A stretch of DNA of 48,003 nucleotides. Origin: JAJRAG01 sp050010535. Lineage in GTDB: Archaea > Thermoplasmatota > Thermoplasmata > Methanomassiliicoccales > JACIVX01. The stretch is taken from NCBI GenBank assembly GCA_050010535.1, contig JBEKKT010000012.1, positions 1-48,003 of the forward strand, given 5' to 3'. The notes beneath the pieces were generated by a model. The model made no database searches. It was given only the letters and a program-made list of their open reading frames with translations, and was not told the origin of the DNA. Below, in pieces: positions 16,359 through 24,880 of this stretch; the first letter of the stretch is position 1, and every line of letters starts with the position of its first letter. The translations under genes and the position numbers were made by a program.

Positions 16359-17305
16359 ATTCTTTCTTTGTGATGCCCGGACAGGCGATAATGGACCTGC
16401 GCGAGGAGCTCGAGCTGATCGAGGGTGAAGAGGCTGGCGAAACGCTCCAACGGTACGGATTCAGGGCAGGAATGGGACTCGTCAAGTCCCTCGGAGTCGA
16501 TGCCCCCGATTTCGAGCAGTTCGCCGAGATCCTGCCGCAACTGTGGGCGGAGACAGGTCTAAGCAGGATAATCGAGGAGCACGTCACAGACAAGGAGATA
16601 ACCGTCATATTTGAGGAATCGATAGAGGCAGCGCATGGAAGGAAGTGCGACTTCACGCGCGGGTATCTGAGCGGCATCGTCTCCGCCCTCCTGAAGAAGA
16701 GGTACAACGCGGTCGAGAGGGAGTGTGCCTCGCAGGGGAAGGCGATCTGCGTCCACGTCCTGTCGCCGGCGAAGGAGATAGTGAAGCCTGCCGTGAAGGA
16801 GACCTCGACTGCAGGGATGAAATACGAACTGGAACTCGGATGCTCGTACCTTCTCGAGACCGAGGACCCTTCGATAGCCTTCAACGTTTTCTTGGACCAG
16901 ATTGCGCACGGCAGACCAGGGATGTGCATCGTGAGGGAGTATCCGGAGAAGCTCAGGGCACGGTATGATTTCGGGGACAGCACGGTCCTTTGGCTTTCAT
17001 ACGACAGGGACATCGACTACGCGAGGGAGCCGACGAACATCCCACTAATATACAGCGAGGTGAAGAACTTCCTCGACTCGGTGGACAACGGCGTCGTCCT
17101 TCTGAGCGGCATCGAATACATGGTAAGCCAAAGCACGTTCACGAAGATCTTGAAGTTCATCCAGCTCCTGAACGAGAACGTTGCTGTGAGGAACTCGTTG
17201 CTTCTCGTCCCGGCGAGCCCTCAGGCGCTCACGCAACGAGACGTGAAGATGCTCGAGCGCGAGCTCCGGGTCTTCGACTCGAAGCCGCGATCAGCGGATA
17301 CTTAA
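16355..17305 (+). CDS. V4R-DUF835 fusion protein
   Basis: A 316-aa soluble protein. Residues 1-150 form a V4R domain (RYGFRAGMGLVKSL, FEESIEAAHGRKCDFTRGYLSGIVSALL), the family that includes TRAPP subunit Bet3. Residues 165-310 match DUF835 (GCSYLLETEDPSIAFNVF, RPGMCIVREYPEKL, VLLSGIEYMVSQ), a domain abundant in Thermoplasmatota and Thermococci and thought to act in signalling. The start ATG overlaps the GTPase stop, with GAGGAG upstream. No ligand is evident. Confidence 0.85.
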   Translation: MNSFFVMPGQAIMDLREELELIEGEEAGETLQRYGFRAGMGLVKSLGVDAPDFEQFAEILPQLWAETGLSRIIEEHVTDKEITVIFEESIEAAHGRKCDFTRGYLSGIVSALLKKRYNAVERECASQGKAICVHVLSPAKEIVKPAVKETSTAGMKYELELGCSYLLETEDPSIAFNVFLDQIAHGRPGMCIVREYPEKLRARYDFGDSTVLWLSYDRDIDYAREPTNIPLIYSEVKNFLDSVDNGVVLLSGIEYMVSQSTFTKILKFIQLLNENVAVRNSLLLVPASPQALTQRDVKMLERELRVFDSKPRSADT

Positions 17306-17312
17306 GGGAAAC

Positions 17313-17322
17313 TCTTAAATGC
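17313..17322 (+). promoter_or_regulatory. TATA box of the arginine decarboxylase gene
   Basis: TCTTAAATGC lies 23-32 nt upstream of the ATG, just after the V4R gene ends, and implies a leaderless mRNA. Confidence 0.5.
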
Positions 17323-17344
17323 CAGGATAAAAATACTTCGCTCA

Positions 17345-17815
17345 ATGCAAATAATTCCGAAGAAATTCTTCGTCGCGTCAGGCTGTGCGGTCAGCAAGAT
17401 TTCTGACCTCAATGCTTTCGACGAGGCACTTTTGATGGCAAAAATCGGCGAACAGAACCTCGTGTCCGTTTCCTCGATTCTCCCGATCGGGGCGAAACAG
17501 GTCCCGCAGAGGGCGCTGCCGATGGGGGCGATCACTCACACCGTCCTCGCGCAGATGAGGGGGGGAGAGGGGGAGATGATCTCCGCCGGGATAGCATATG
17601 GGTTCAGGAAGGACGGGAAGGGCGGATACGTCGCCGAGGGACACATGCACGGGACGAAGAAGTCCCTTCGAGAGGTCCTTGAATGGAAGATGCACGAGAT
17701 GGCGAAGCTCAGGGGCATTGAGTTCAAGTCACTGCACTACAAAATCGAGGAGCTCTCCGTCCCGATGGACCACTACGGAGCCTGTGTCGGAGCCCTTGTG
17801 TTCGTAGAGTACTGA
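17345..17815 (+). CDS. pdaD: Pyruvoyl-dependent arginine decarboxylase
   Basis: Converts arginine to agmatine for polyamine synthesis and for tRNA-Ile2 agmatidine modification. The proenzyme cleaves itself at a Ser-Ser bond to make the pyruvoyl group; the site NLVSVSSILP has Ser43-Ser44. FVASGCAVSKISDLNAFDEAL and YGFRKDGKGGYVAEGHMHG are family signatures. Length is 156 aa, as in Methanocaldococcus. The stop and the next ATG overlap as TGATG. Confidence 0.95.
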   Translation: MQIIPKKFFVASGCAVSKISDLNAFDEALLMAKIGEQNLVSVSSILPIGAKQVPQRALPMGAITHTVLAQMRGGEGEMISAGIAYGFRKDGKGGYVAEGHMHGTKKSLREVLEWKMHEMAKLRGIEFKSLHYKIEELSVPMDHYGACVGALVFVEY

Positions 17816-18273
17816 TGTTCGGCGTGATCGTTTGTCCAGGCTGCAACCACGCCCGCGGCGTCGACCTTTCAGCGGCAGCGGCGGTGTGCCCTTCTTGCGG
17901 GAAGAAGATAAAGGTCGGCAAGGCGAAGATCTATTTCAAGACCGACTCCGAGAGGGAGCTGGCCGAGGCTGTCAGAAAAATGAGCGAGCGATTGGCGGTC
18001 GAAGTTGAGTCGGCGCCACCCGCGAAGAAGAAGAGAAAGAGATTGAGTTTTCATGAGGAGCTCGGGGCGCGAGCGAAGAAGCTGAAAGGGAACGAGGACC
18101 GCCTCCGCTTCGTCGCCGAGAGCCTGACGTGCGAGCTCGGGAAATTTGACGTTCAGGATCTTGCGTTGGTTGTGAGGGATTTCGACGAGGGGGATGCGAA
18201 AGAGCTCATCGAGAAGATGCTTACCTCCGGGATCATCTTCGAGCCGGAACCTGGGAAATACAGATCGACCTGA
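17815..18273 (+). CDS. DUF1922-like zinc-ribbon protein with winged-helix-like C-terminus
   Basis: A 152-aa protein. The N-terminal 65 residues resemble DUF1922 (a zinc ribbon CPGC...CPSC followed by VGKAKIYFKTDSERELAEAVRKM). Then comes a Lys-rich linker, and residues 95-150 (FVAESLTCELGKFDVQDLAL...SGIIFEPEPGKYRS) look like a small winged helix. It overlaps pdaD by one base, so the two are co-translated. DNA or RNA binding is plausible from the basic linker; the function is unknown. Confidence 0.75.
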   Translation: MFGVIVCPGCNHARGVDLSAAAAVCPSCGKKIKVGKAKIYFKTDSERELAEAVRKMSERLAVEVESAPPAKKKRKRLSFHEELGARAKKLKGNEDRLRFVAESLTCELGKFDVQDLALVVRDFDEGDAKELIEKMLTSGIIFEPEPGKYRST

Positions 18274-18391
18274 GTGAATCTAGAGAGACCAATGAACGCT
18301 CAGGTCCCGACGATATCATTGATACCGAGAAGTCCCCCCGGCCTGCCTTGTTGCTCGACTTCTCGTAGCTGAGCGTGACGTAGTCCTCGGT

Positions 18392-19389
18392 TTACTTCGG
18401 ATCCACACCACTTGGATAGCTTCCGGGCTCGTACGTGCGACAGAATGTGTAATAATAGTCTCTCAGGTGATCGTCGTCGGTGAAGTCGGCGAACCTATTC
18501 GGGGTCCATACGAGGAAGTCACCATTCCACGTCTCGATCGTCACGTTTGCCCCTCCGTCGCTCTTGAGCGGGAGATATGCCTGCACCCAACCGTGGCCTC
18601 TCCACTGGTCCTCAATCTCGCTGTATGGCGCCCCCAACTGAAGCCACCCAGGTACGCAAGCGGGCCTGGCCAGGAGGCGGGAGAAAAGTATAGCTTGATC
18701 GTCGCAGTCGCCTACTATCGACTGCAGCGTCTCTAGGCTAGACTGCGGATCCGAGTCCCCTGAGATCGTTGGATGAAGGATGTTGCGCGTGACCCACTCG
18801 CAGATCGACTCGAGGATCGTACAAACGTTCTTCTCGCCGCTGACAATCGATTCGCTGCGCGATTGTATCGAGGATGCGGATGAAATGACCTTCCACTCGT
18901 CGTTCAGGTACTCGTTTCTGAAAGAAAACGGTATGTCCGCGACCTTCATCACGCCATTCACAGCGTAGTTCCAGAAGCGGGTAGTGACCTTCACGTCGTA
19001 TGGTATCTTGGCGGTGTATGTCTCCTGACCTTCAAGCGTACCGCCGTCCTATATATTCCACGGGACGCCGTAGCGATTCTCTCTCGAAGTGTACGAGGGC
19101 ACGTAGGTCACGTGGTGGATGTCCCGCAGTTCATAGCCATTTTCAGAGATGCCAACTGGATGGGGAGTATCGAGAGTGATATTCAGTATCGTCCCGCCAT
19201 TTGCGTCAACACTGAGGATCCGCCCCAGGGAGAAGACCGCATATTCCAGATACCCCTTTTGCTCCTCAAAGAAACCCTTGAGCAAGTTCTGGACCGTCGG
19301 GGTCATGGGCAGTACGCCGCGATGAGAAGAACTATGAGGACGATCATCGAATCGGCGACGCCTGAACGATTCCCGTCGGTCGCGTCCAT
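18392..19389 (-). pseudogene. Broken membrane-anchored transglutaminase-like gene
   Basis: The downstream 200 codons encode a transglutaminase-like Cys-protease fold (GDCDDQA with the nucleophile Cys, HGWVQAY, then a later Asp). Reading upstream in the same frame passes a TAG at 19049-19051 into 85 more sensible codons. The start MDATDGNRSGV with a hydrophobic anchor SMIVLIVLLIAAY lies in another frame and ends at TGA 19303-19305, so one base is missing near 19305 (GCCCATG). Two lesions point to a pseudogene or sequence error. It follows the PrsW-like gene by 21 nt, so it once shared its operon. Confidence 0.75.
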
Positions 19390-19410
19390 TGTCGAAAGAC
19401 TCGCTTTTAT

Positions 19411-20106
19411 TCAACTTTTCGCCTTAGATACGAACATTGAAATGCCGTCCTCGACAACCTTCGGCAGCATTCTCATGTGAACATGGACATAGTAGCCGAC
19501 GACGATCGCCAAGGCGACGAAGAATCCTGCATATCCGAGCGTGTCCGGATTCATGTACAGCGGGATCATAAGGAGGTTGCAGGCGATGTGGACCAGTGTC
19601 GCTTGAGCGAAGAACGCCCACGGAGCCCCCCTTGTCACTCCTACCCCGATGGTGGCACCGGTGGACGCGTTCAGCAGCACAAATTGGAAGGCGAGCAGGA
19701 CCACGATCAGCAACGTCCAAGCGCTGACGGACTCCACGAAATGCAGCGCAACGAATGCAGCCCCGAACCCCATCGTGCTGCCTATTCCGAGCCCAATTGC
19801 CAGACCGTAGAACGATGTGTCGAGCTTCCTCTGGAACCTCGGAAAGTTGAGTATCATCAGCTTGACGAGCTCCTCGACGATAGCGAAAAGTAGGGCGAAG
19901 TAGATGACTTGGAGCGGGACCCAGCTCTGAGCAGCATATATCGCTACACCTAGGACCATACCGACTGCGAACAGGCCGAAAGCCTTCTTGTCCTCGAAGA
20001 AGGGCTTCTCGACCTTCGGGTAGGTGTAGTCGCGCAGAGTCCAGAACATGAGGATCATGGCCGGTGCGAACCCGATTACCCCCGCGATCAGCATGTCGTT
20101 GTTCAT
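19411..20106 (-). CDS. PrsW-like intramembrane protease
   Basis: A 231-aa multi-pass membrane protein with about seven to eight hydrophobic helices. The PrsW/CAAX-like motif EELVKLMIL carries the catalytic EExxK, and a second His appears in LVHIACNLL. PrsW relatives cleave anti-sigma factors; the archaeal substrate is unknown. The ATG start is 27-36 nt below an ATTTAAATAG TATA element. It is followed by a broken transglutaminase-like gene. Confidence 0.85.
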   Translation of the reverse strand: MNNDMLIAGVIGFAPAMILMFWTLRDYTYPKVEKPFFEDKKAFGLFAVGMVLGVAIYAAQSWVPLQVIYFALLFAIVEELVKLMILNFPRFQRKLDTSFYGLAIGLGIGSTMGFGAAFVALHFVESVSAWTLLIVVLLAFQFVLLNASTGATIGVGVTRGAPWAFFAQATLVHIACNLLMIPLYMNPDTLGYAGFFVALAIVVGYYVHVHMRMLPKVVEDGISMFVSKAKS

Positions 20107-20130
20107 GTGCCTTTCTCCGAATGTTTGGCC

Positions 20131-20142
20131 CTATTTAAATCT
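20131..20142 (-). promoter_or_regulatory. TATA box of the PrsW-like gene
   Basis: The A/T element AGATTTAAATAG on the minus strand, about 25-36 nt before the ATG, also lies directly after the stop of the upstream PAPS-reductase-like gene. Confidence 0.5.
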
Positions 20143-20147
20143 GATTC

Positions 20148-22037
20148 CTAGGCGACGATCTTGTCGTAGTAATGAGCGACGACGCACGCGTCCATGCACT
20201 TCCCGCAATGAGTGCAAAGTGCGTCATCGATCAGGGGCCCTTCCTTTTCTACCCTGATCGCGTGCTGTCTGCAGTTCTTAGCGCATATGCCACAGACCGC
20301 ACACAGCTGAGACCTCAGAAACGCCTTTACGCTCGCTTCGAACATCCTCTTCGCTTTCTCCGGGTTCGGGCCGGTCGCGAAGATCTGCCCCCCGCCGAAG
20401 ATCTTCGCAGTGCTGTCCTCCGACTTCACAAGTGCTATCTCGTACTCGTCCGAGTACTTTACATTCCCGACCGTCTTCAGCATCTCCGCCACCTTCGCGA
20501 AGTTCCTCTTCCTGGGGATCGACGCAACGCCTTCGATCGAGTACCCGCCGGTCGCGCACGGGCTTACGCCCTTGACGAATTTCAGAGCGATCCTGTCCGC
20601 CCTCGCCTGCGGAACGCCCAACCTCAACTGCTCGGCCAGCTTCCTCATCTTCGGGGGGAGGACCTTCCAACGCCAGAAGCCGTGACTTATGAACTCCCTG
20701 GCCACTCCCGTCTCCTTGGCCCACCGATCAAGATATTCGTTCCACATGCCGCCCAGGTCCGGATGCAGAACCTCAGTCGTCTTCCACTCGCTTGCGAGGC
20801 AGGACGGACAGAGGTAGCACCCTATTCGCTCGAAGTCCTCTTCGTAAAGGGGATTGTATTCGAGCCTTCTGAGCCATATATACCCCCAAACCTCGATAGC
20901 TCTCCAGTTCCTGATCGGATTCAGAATGACCTGGTTCGGGACGAATGGATTGTTCTCGACGAAGTCGATCCTCGCCCGGACGAACGACTCGTAGATACGA
21001 TTCCCTTCGATCGTGATCGTGCCTTCGGGGAACTTGCTCTCGATCAGCGACGTAAGAGGAGCCAGCTTGCAGACTTTACAGCACCACCTGAAATCCTTCG
21101 CGGGCGGGCCGAAGGACCCGACCTGCTCCCAGAAGGACTGACCGGCATCGGCCTCCATGAGTTCCACGCGGTTCTCCCTAGCGAAGTCCCGCACGTATTT
21201 CACCGTCTCGGGAAATTCCAGTCCGGTGTTGACGAAGATCAGCGCGAAGCTCTTGAGAGCCTTCTTGGCGACACCATAGCACGCCAGGGAATCCTTGCCG
21301 CCACTGAACGACAGGGTCACGGGCAAACGACTGTTTCCGACATACGACTTGACGTCGCTGACCGCTCCCGACTCAAGAGATGTAAGATACGAGGAGTTCG
21401 CTCTGACGAAGTCCTCCCAGTCGGCCTTCTTCTTCGAAAGCGCTATCTCCCCTTTCCAGACGTCCCGTATCCCGATTGCCTTGTCGGACGTTTTGAGCGC
21501 ATCGCTCGAGACCCTCGCGACTCCGGCGCAGACGAAGTTCCCGGCCAGAACGATTAGCGGATCCTCCGAGCGGAAAGTCCCCCTCACTTCTCGCACCTCG
21601 CTTCCAGGTATGTTCTTGCCCTTCAGGTGTCCGGAAGGCCGGTCGATGATGACGATTCCTTTCTTTGCCGACCTAGCGAGCAACAGCGCTCCTTCCATCC
21701 TTAGCTCAAGCATGAACTCGTTCTCCAGCATGCTGAATCGCATGAGGCCGACGATCCTCCCATCCACGATCACCTCGTCGGCCCTGTCCTCTCCTGACGC
21801 CTTATTGAGGAAGATCTGCCTTCCCTCTATCAGGTCCGCGGACCCGAAATGCTTCAAGAACAGACGCTTGACGACCTCCACTCCTTTTCCCAGGCAGGGC
21901 CTGAGATCGCCCGGGGCCGAGATCCTGAGTTCCCTTCCTACGGAGCCGCAGACGTCGCACTTGCTGCCAAGGACCAGGGTTCCGCATGTGTCGCACCAAT
22001 GGAAGGCGACTTTCCCGTGCTTGAATGGCGTCGTCAT
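20148..22037 (-). CDS. PAPS-reductase-like PP-loop protein with zinc ribbon, PUA-like and ferredoxin domains
   Basis: A 629-aa fusion. It has an N-terminal zinc ribbon (Cys15/18, Cys27/30), a PUA-like RNA-binding region to about residue 190, and a PAPS-reductase PP-loop domain (SFSGGKDSL near 243, WCCKVCK, CYLCPSC). The C-terminus carries two [4Fe-4S] motifs (CAVCGICAKNC, CTHCGKCMDAC). Such archaeal proteins are annotated as phosphoadenosine phosphosulfate reductases. The PUA-like region and the lack of sulfate-assimilation neighbours make tRNA or sulfur-transfer chemistry equally possible. TATA element TTATTATATGCG lies about 30 nt upstream. Confidence 0.85.
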   Translation of the reverse strand: MTTPFKHGKVAFHWCDTCGTLVLGSKCDVCGSVGRELRISAPGDLRPCLGKGVEVVKRLFLKHFGSADLIEGRQIFLNKASGEDRADEVIVDGRIVGLMRFSMLENEFMLELRMEGALLLARSAKKGIVIIDRPSGHLKGKNIPGSEVREVRGTFRSEDPLIVLAGNFVCAGVARVSSDALKTSDKAIGIRDVWKGEIALSKKKADWEDFVRANSSYLTSLESGAVSDVKSYVGNSRLPVTLSFSGGKDSLACYGVAKKALKSFALIFVNTGLEFPETVKYVRDFARENRVELMEADAGQSFWEQVGSFGPPAKDFRWCCKVCKLAPLTSLIESKFPEGTITIEGNRIYESFVRARIDFVENNPFVPNQVILNPIRNWRAIEVWGYIWLRRLEYNPLYEEDFERIGCYLCPSCLASEWKTTEVLHPDLGGMWNEYLDRWAKETGVAREFISHGFWRWKVLPPKMRKLAEQLRLGVPQARADRIALKFVKGVSPCATGGYSIEGVASIPRKRNFAKVAEMLKTVGNVKYSDEYEIALVKSEDSTAKIFGGGQIFATGPNPEKAKRMFEASVKAFLRSQLCAVCGICAKNCRQHAIRVEKEGPLIDDALCTHCGKCMDACVVAHYYDKIVA

Positions 22038-22060
22038 CAGTGACGGTCCCTAGAGGAATC

Positions 22061-22072
22061 GCATATAATAAC
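22061..22072 (-). promoter_or_regulatory. TATA box of the PAPS-reductase-like gene
   Basis: TTATTATATGCG on the minus strand, 24-35 nt upstream of the ATG, consistent with a nearly leaderless mRNA. Confidence 0.5.
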
Positions 22073-22169
22073 ATATTTCCGTCAAGAAAGCGAGGTCGAT
22101 GCCTGGTTCCCGCGACGGTGAATTCCCAAGGTTTAATTAGGAGTCCTTCATGCGCTCCCTCCGAAAACG

Positions 22170-22820
22170 ATGTACGGCAACGAAACGGTCTATCTCCCGC
22201 CGGGATACGGCAGGATAAGATTCGGAAGGCTTGAGAAAGTCCACATACTTGTGGCGGTGGCGGTCCTGACCTTCGCATTCGCCATGGTCTTCTACGGTGG
22301 GATACTGACATCTTTCGCGGGAATCGACGTCTTCGCCTTCGCGATTGCGCTGGGCATATCCTTCGTCATCGTCCTGACCGGCTTCTTGCTTCACGAGCTG
22401 GCTCACAAGTTCGTAGCGCAGAGGAATGGAGCGTGGGCTGAGTTCAGGATCTTCCCTCTAGGCCTGATATTGGCCCTTATCTTCTCGTTCACGGGATTCG
22501 TGTTCGCGGCCCCAGGGGCCGTCTACATCCAGGGCAACATCAGCAGGAGGCAGAATGGGATCATTAGCCTCGCGGGACCTCTGACCAATCTAGTGCTGGG
22601 AGGCCTCTTCCTCACCGGATGGATGCTCATACCAGGGACCGGCCCTCTTGTCCTAGTCTTGAGATGGGTCGGGATTGTGAACCTCTTCTTCGCCGCGTTC
22701 AACATGATCCCGATTCCGCCGTTCGACGGTTCGAAGATCGTGTCTTGGAACATAGGAGTGTACCTGGCGGTTTTACTGACTGCCGTGCTCCTTCTGCTCC
22801 TGGGCCTCGGAGTAATGTAG
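22170..22820 (+). CDS. M50-family (site-2-protease-like) membrane metallopeptidase
   Basis: A 216-aa integral membrane zinc protease with about six helices. HELAH (in LLHELAHKFVAQ) supplies the first two zinc ligands and Glu; NMIPIPPFDGSKI supplies the Asp ligand. Relatives perform regulated intramembrane proteolysis; no PDZ domain is present. It is monocistronic with a TTTAATTAG element 31-39 nt upstream and convergent with the FAD oxidase gene. Confidence 0.9.
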   Translation: MYGNETVYLPPGYGRIRFGRLEKVHILVAVAVLTFAFAMVFYGGILTSFAGIDVFAFAIALGISFVIVLTGFLLHELAHKFVAQRNGAWAEFRIFPLGLILALIFSFTGFVFAAPGAVYIQGNISRRQNGIISLAGPLTNLVLGGLFLTGWMLIPGTGPLVLVLRWVGIVNLFFAAFNMIPIPPFDGSKIVSWNIGVYLAVLLTAVLLLLLGLGVM

Positions 22821-22836
22821 TCAGGATCTCAAACCC

Positions 22837-24264
22837 TCAATTCGTCTTGCAAGGATAGCGCAGATACCGGATTATGCTGCCCTTCCACTCCCCGAGTTTT
22901 CCTGGATTCAGAATATCGTTCGGGTCGAGGGCCTTCTTGATGAGTTCCATAGATCTCAGCGCCTGGACCCTCTCCTTCTGCATATAAGGCGCCTTCGAGA
23001 TGCCGACCCCGTGCTCCCCTGTGACGGTCCCTCCGACGGCGATGACCGCGTCGAAGATCTCCCCCACCGCCTTCTCCCCGTTCTTCCACGACTCAGGAGA
23101 CAGAGGATCCAAGAGCATCTTCGTGTGAAGGTTGCCGTCCGCCGCGTGACCGTAAGTGCCGACAATGACATGATTCCTCTCCGCGATCTTCTGGAATGCG
23201 ACCACGGTCTCCGGAATTCTCGAGATCGGGACCGACATGTCGTCCGCGAGGGACACCGAGACAAACTCCGACCCATACCTGCTCAGGGCCGGCAGCACCC
23301 CCTTCCTTCCTGCGGTCCACGCGTTCATCTGCTTCGGGTCGGTCGAGAATTCCACGCTGACAGCACCCACATTCTTGCAGATCTGTTGGACCTCCTTCAC
23401 CTCGTCCTCGACGACCTTCGGCTCCCCGTCCACTTCGACTAGACACAGGGCCTCGCAGTCAGGGAAACCGACGTGCATGGTCTTGTTCACGGCCTTGATG
23501 CAGATCTTGTCCATGAGTTCTATCGCGGAAGGGATCAATGGCTTCGCGATGATAGCCGAAACGCACTTCCCCGCCTTCTCGAGCGAGTCGAACGCCGCAA
23601 CGGCCATCGCGGACTTCTTCGGCTTCGGTGCGATCTTTAGCGTGACCTCAGTGATTACGCCAAGCGTACCTTCGCTACCGACAAACAGCCTCTCGAGCTG
23701 ATACCCCGAGGAGTTCTTGATCGTCTTCGTACCTACTCTCGTCACTTCCCCGTTCGCGAGGACGACCTCTAAGCCGAGCACGTAATCTCTAGTCGCACCG
23801 TACTTGATCGCCCTCATTCCCGAGGCGTTGGTCGCGACCATCCCGCCGATGGTGCAGGCCTCTCCGCTGCCCGGGGTCGGAGGAAAGAAGAACTTGTACG
23901 GGGCGAGCGCCTCGTTGAGCTTGTCGTAGACGACGCCCGGGCCGACGACGCAATACAAGTCCTCGACCCGTATCTCCTTGATCCCGTTCATCCGTGTCAT
24001 GTCCATGACGATTCCGCCCTCAAGAGGGACGGCGCTGCCGCAGAGGCCGGTCCCCCCGCCCCTGGCCAGTACCGGCATCTTGTTCTCGTTCGCGAGCTTC
24101 AGAATGCGGGAGACCTGCTCGGTGGATGTAGGTTGGACGACAACGTCGGCGTTGCGATGATGTATCGAAGCGTCGAATCCGTAAACGTAAAGGTCCGCGA
24201 TCTTTGTCGAGAAGTTGCCCTCCCCCACGATATCCTTTATCTGAGCCAACAATTCCTGCTTCAA
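22837..24264 (-). CDS. FAD-linked 2-hydroxyacid oxidase/dehydrogenase (GlcD/D-lactate dehydrogenase type)
   Basis: Oxidises D-2-hydroxyacids such as D-lactate or glycolate. The FAD-binding half has ARGGGTGLCGSAVP, GSGEACTIGGMVATNASG and GSEGTLGVITEVTLK. The C-terminal FAD-oxidase domain has YGHAADGNLH and GEHGVGISK. It is 475 aa, full length. The start is a TTG with GGTGAT 3 nt upstream. No GlcF-type Fe-S subunit is adjacent, so the electron acceptor is unclear. Confidence 0.9.
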   Translation of the reverse strand: MKQELLAQIKDIVGEGNFSTKIADLYVYGFDASIHHRNADVVVQPTSTEQVSRILKLANENKMPVLARGGGTGLCGSAVPLEGGIVMDMTRMNGIKEIRVEDLYCVVGPGVVYDKLNEALAPYKFFFPPTPGSGEACTIGGMVATNASGMRAIKYGATRDYVLGLEVVLANGEVTRVGTKTIKNSSGYQLERLFVGSEGTLGVITEVTLKIAPKPKKSAMAVAAFDSLEKAGKCVSAIIAKPLIPSAIELMDKICIKAVNKTMHVGFPDCEALCLVEVDGEPKVVEDEVKEVQQICKNVGAVSVEFSTDPKQMNAWTAGRKGVLPALSRYGSEFVSVSLADDMSVPISRIPETVVAFQKIAERNHVIVGTYGHAADGNLHTKMLLDPLSPESWKNGEKAVGEIFDAVIAVGGTVTGEHGVGISKAPYMQKERVQALRSMELIKKALDPNDILNPGKLGEWKGSIIRYLRYPCKTN

Positions 24265-24295
24265 GCCATCACCGAAGAGGGAATCACGGGATTCG

Positions 24296-24307
24296 TTTAA
24301 TATACCT
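24296..24307 (-). promoter_or_regulatory. TATA box of the GlcD-like gene
   Basis: GGTATATTAAAC on the minus strand, 32-43 nt upstream of the TTG start, leaving room for the GGTGAT ribosome site. Confidence 0.55.
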
Positions 24308-24346
24308 TGCTACGGCTACGGCGCTCTATCCTCAGTCGCCTGAATC

Positions 24347-24880
24347 TCATGCTCTTTGCCGCCTCTTTTCCCAATCCTCCCGCAGCAAGGACATCTCGAC
24401 ATCGTCAATGTAATTGCCGTTCTTGTACAGGTGCTGTCTCAACAGGCCTTCCTTCATGAAGCCCAGCTTCTCGTAGCAACGGAGTGCCCTGGCATTCCGC
24501 TCGTCCGCGATCAGGTATACGCGATTCATGTTGACCTCATCGAAGAGGTATCCGAGTAGGGTCTCTATCGCGTCGGTCCCGAAGCCCCGGTTCCAGTATT
24601 CCTTCTCCCCTATCATTATCCCGATGATGACGCTCCTGTCCTTCCAGTTCAGTCTCATCAACCCGACGTTGCCGATCAGCTTGCCGTCCTTCGTGTCGAT
24701 GGAGAATACCTTGTCGGGGTCCTTCTGAAGGTCAACGAACCACCGTTCCTCGTCCTCCATGCTCATCGGCGGATTCAGCTCCAGGAACCGGGTAACCTCT
24801 GGGTCGTTTATCCACTTGACGAAGCTGGGGAGGTCAACGCGCTCGACGGCCCTAAGCCTCACGCTCCTGCCTTCAAGCAT
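24347..24880 (-). CDS. GNAT N-acetyltransferase (RimJ/RimL-like) 1
   Basis: A 177-aa acetyltransferase using acetyl-CoA. IIGIMIGEKEYWNRGFGTDAIETLLGYLF is the CoA-binding motif A, and ADERNARALRCYEKLGFMKEG is motif B. It overlaps the upstream paralogue by 8 nt, so the pair is translationally coupled and probably arose by tandem duplication. The acceptor (ribosomal protein N-terminus, small amine or antibiotic) cannot be told. Confidence 0.9.
   Translation of the reverse strand: MLEGRSVRLRAVERVDLPSFVKWINDPEVTRFLELNPPMSMEDEERWFVDLQKDPDKVFSIDTKDGKLIGNVGLMRLNWKDRSVIIGIMIGEKEYWNRGFGTDAIETLLGYLFDEVNMNRVYLIADERNARALRCYEKLGFMKEGLLRQHLYKNGNYIDDVEMSLLREDWEKRRQRA

Noticed and set aside
18274..18391. A further small gene between the zinc-ribbon protein and the broken transglutaminase
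   Set aside because: No start with SD or family resemblance; the 118 nt look like intergenic sequence.
20172..21557. A 461-codon open frame on the plus strand
   Set aside because: It is antisense to the PAPS-reductase-like gene, Arg/Pro/Leu-rich, and without motifs; a typical GC-rich shadow frame.
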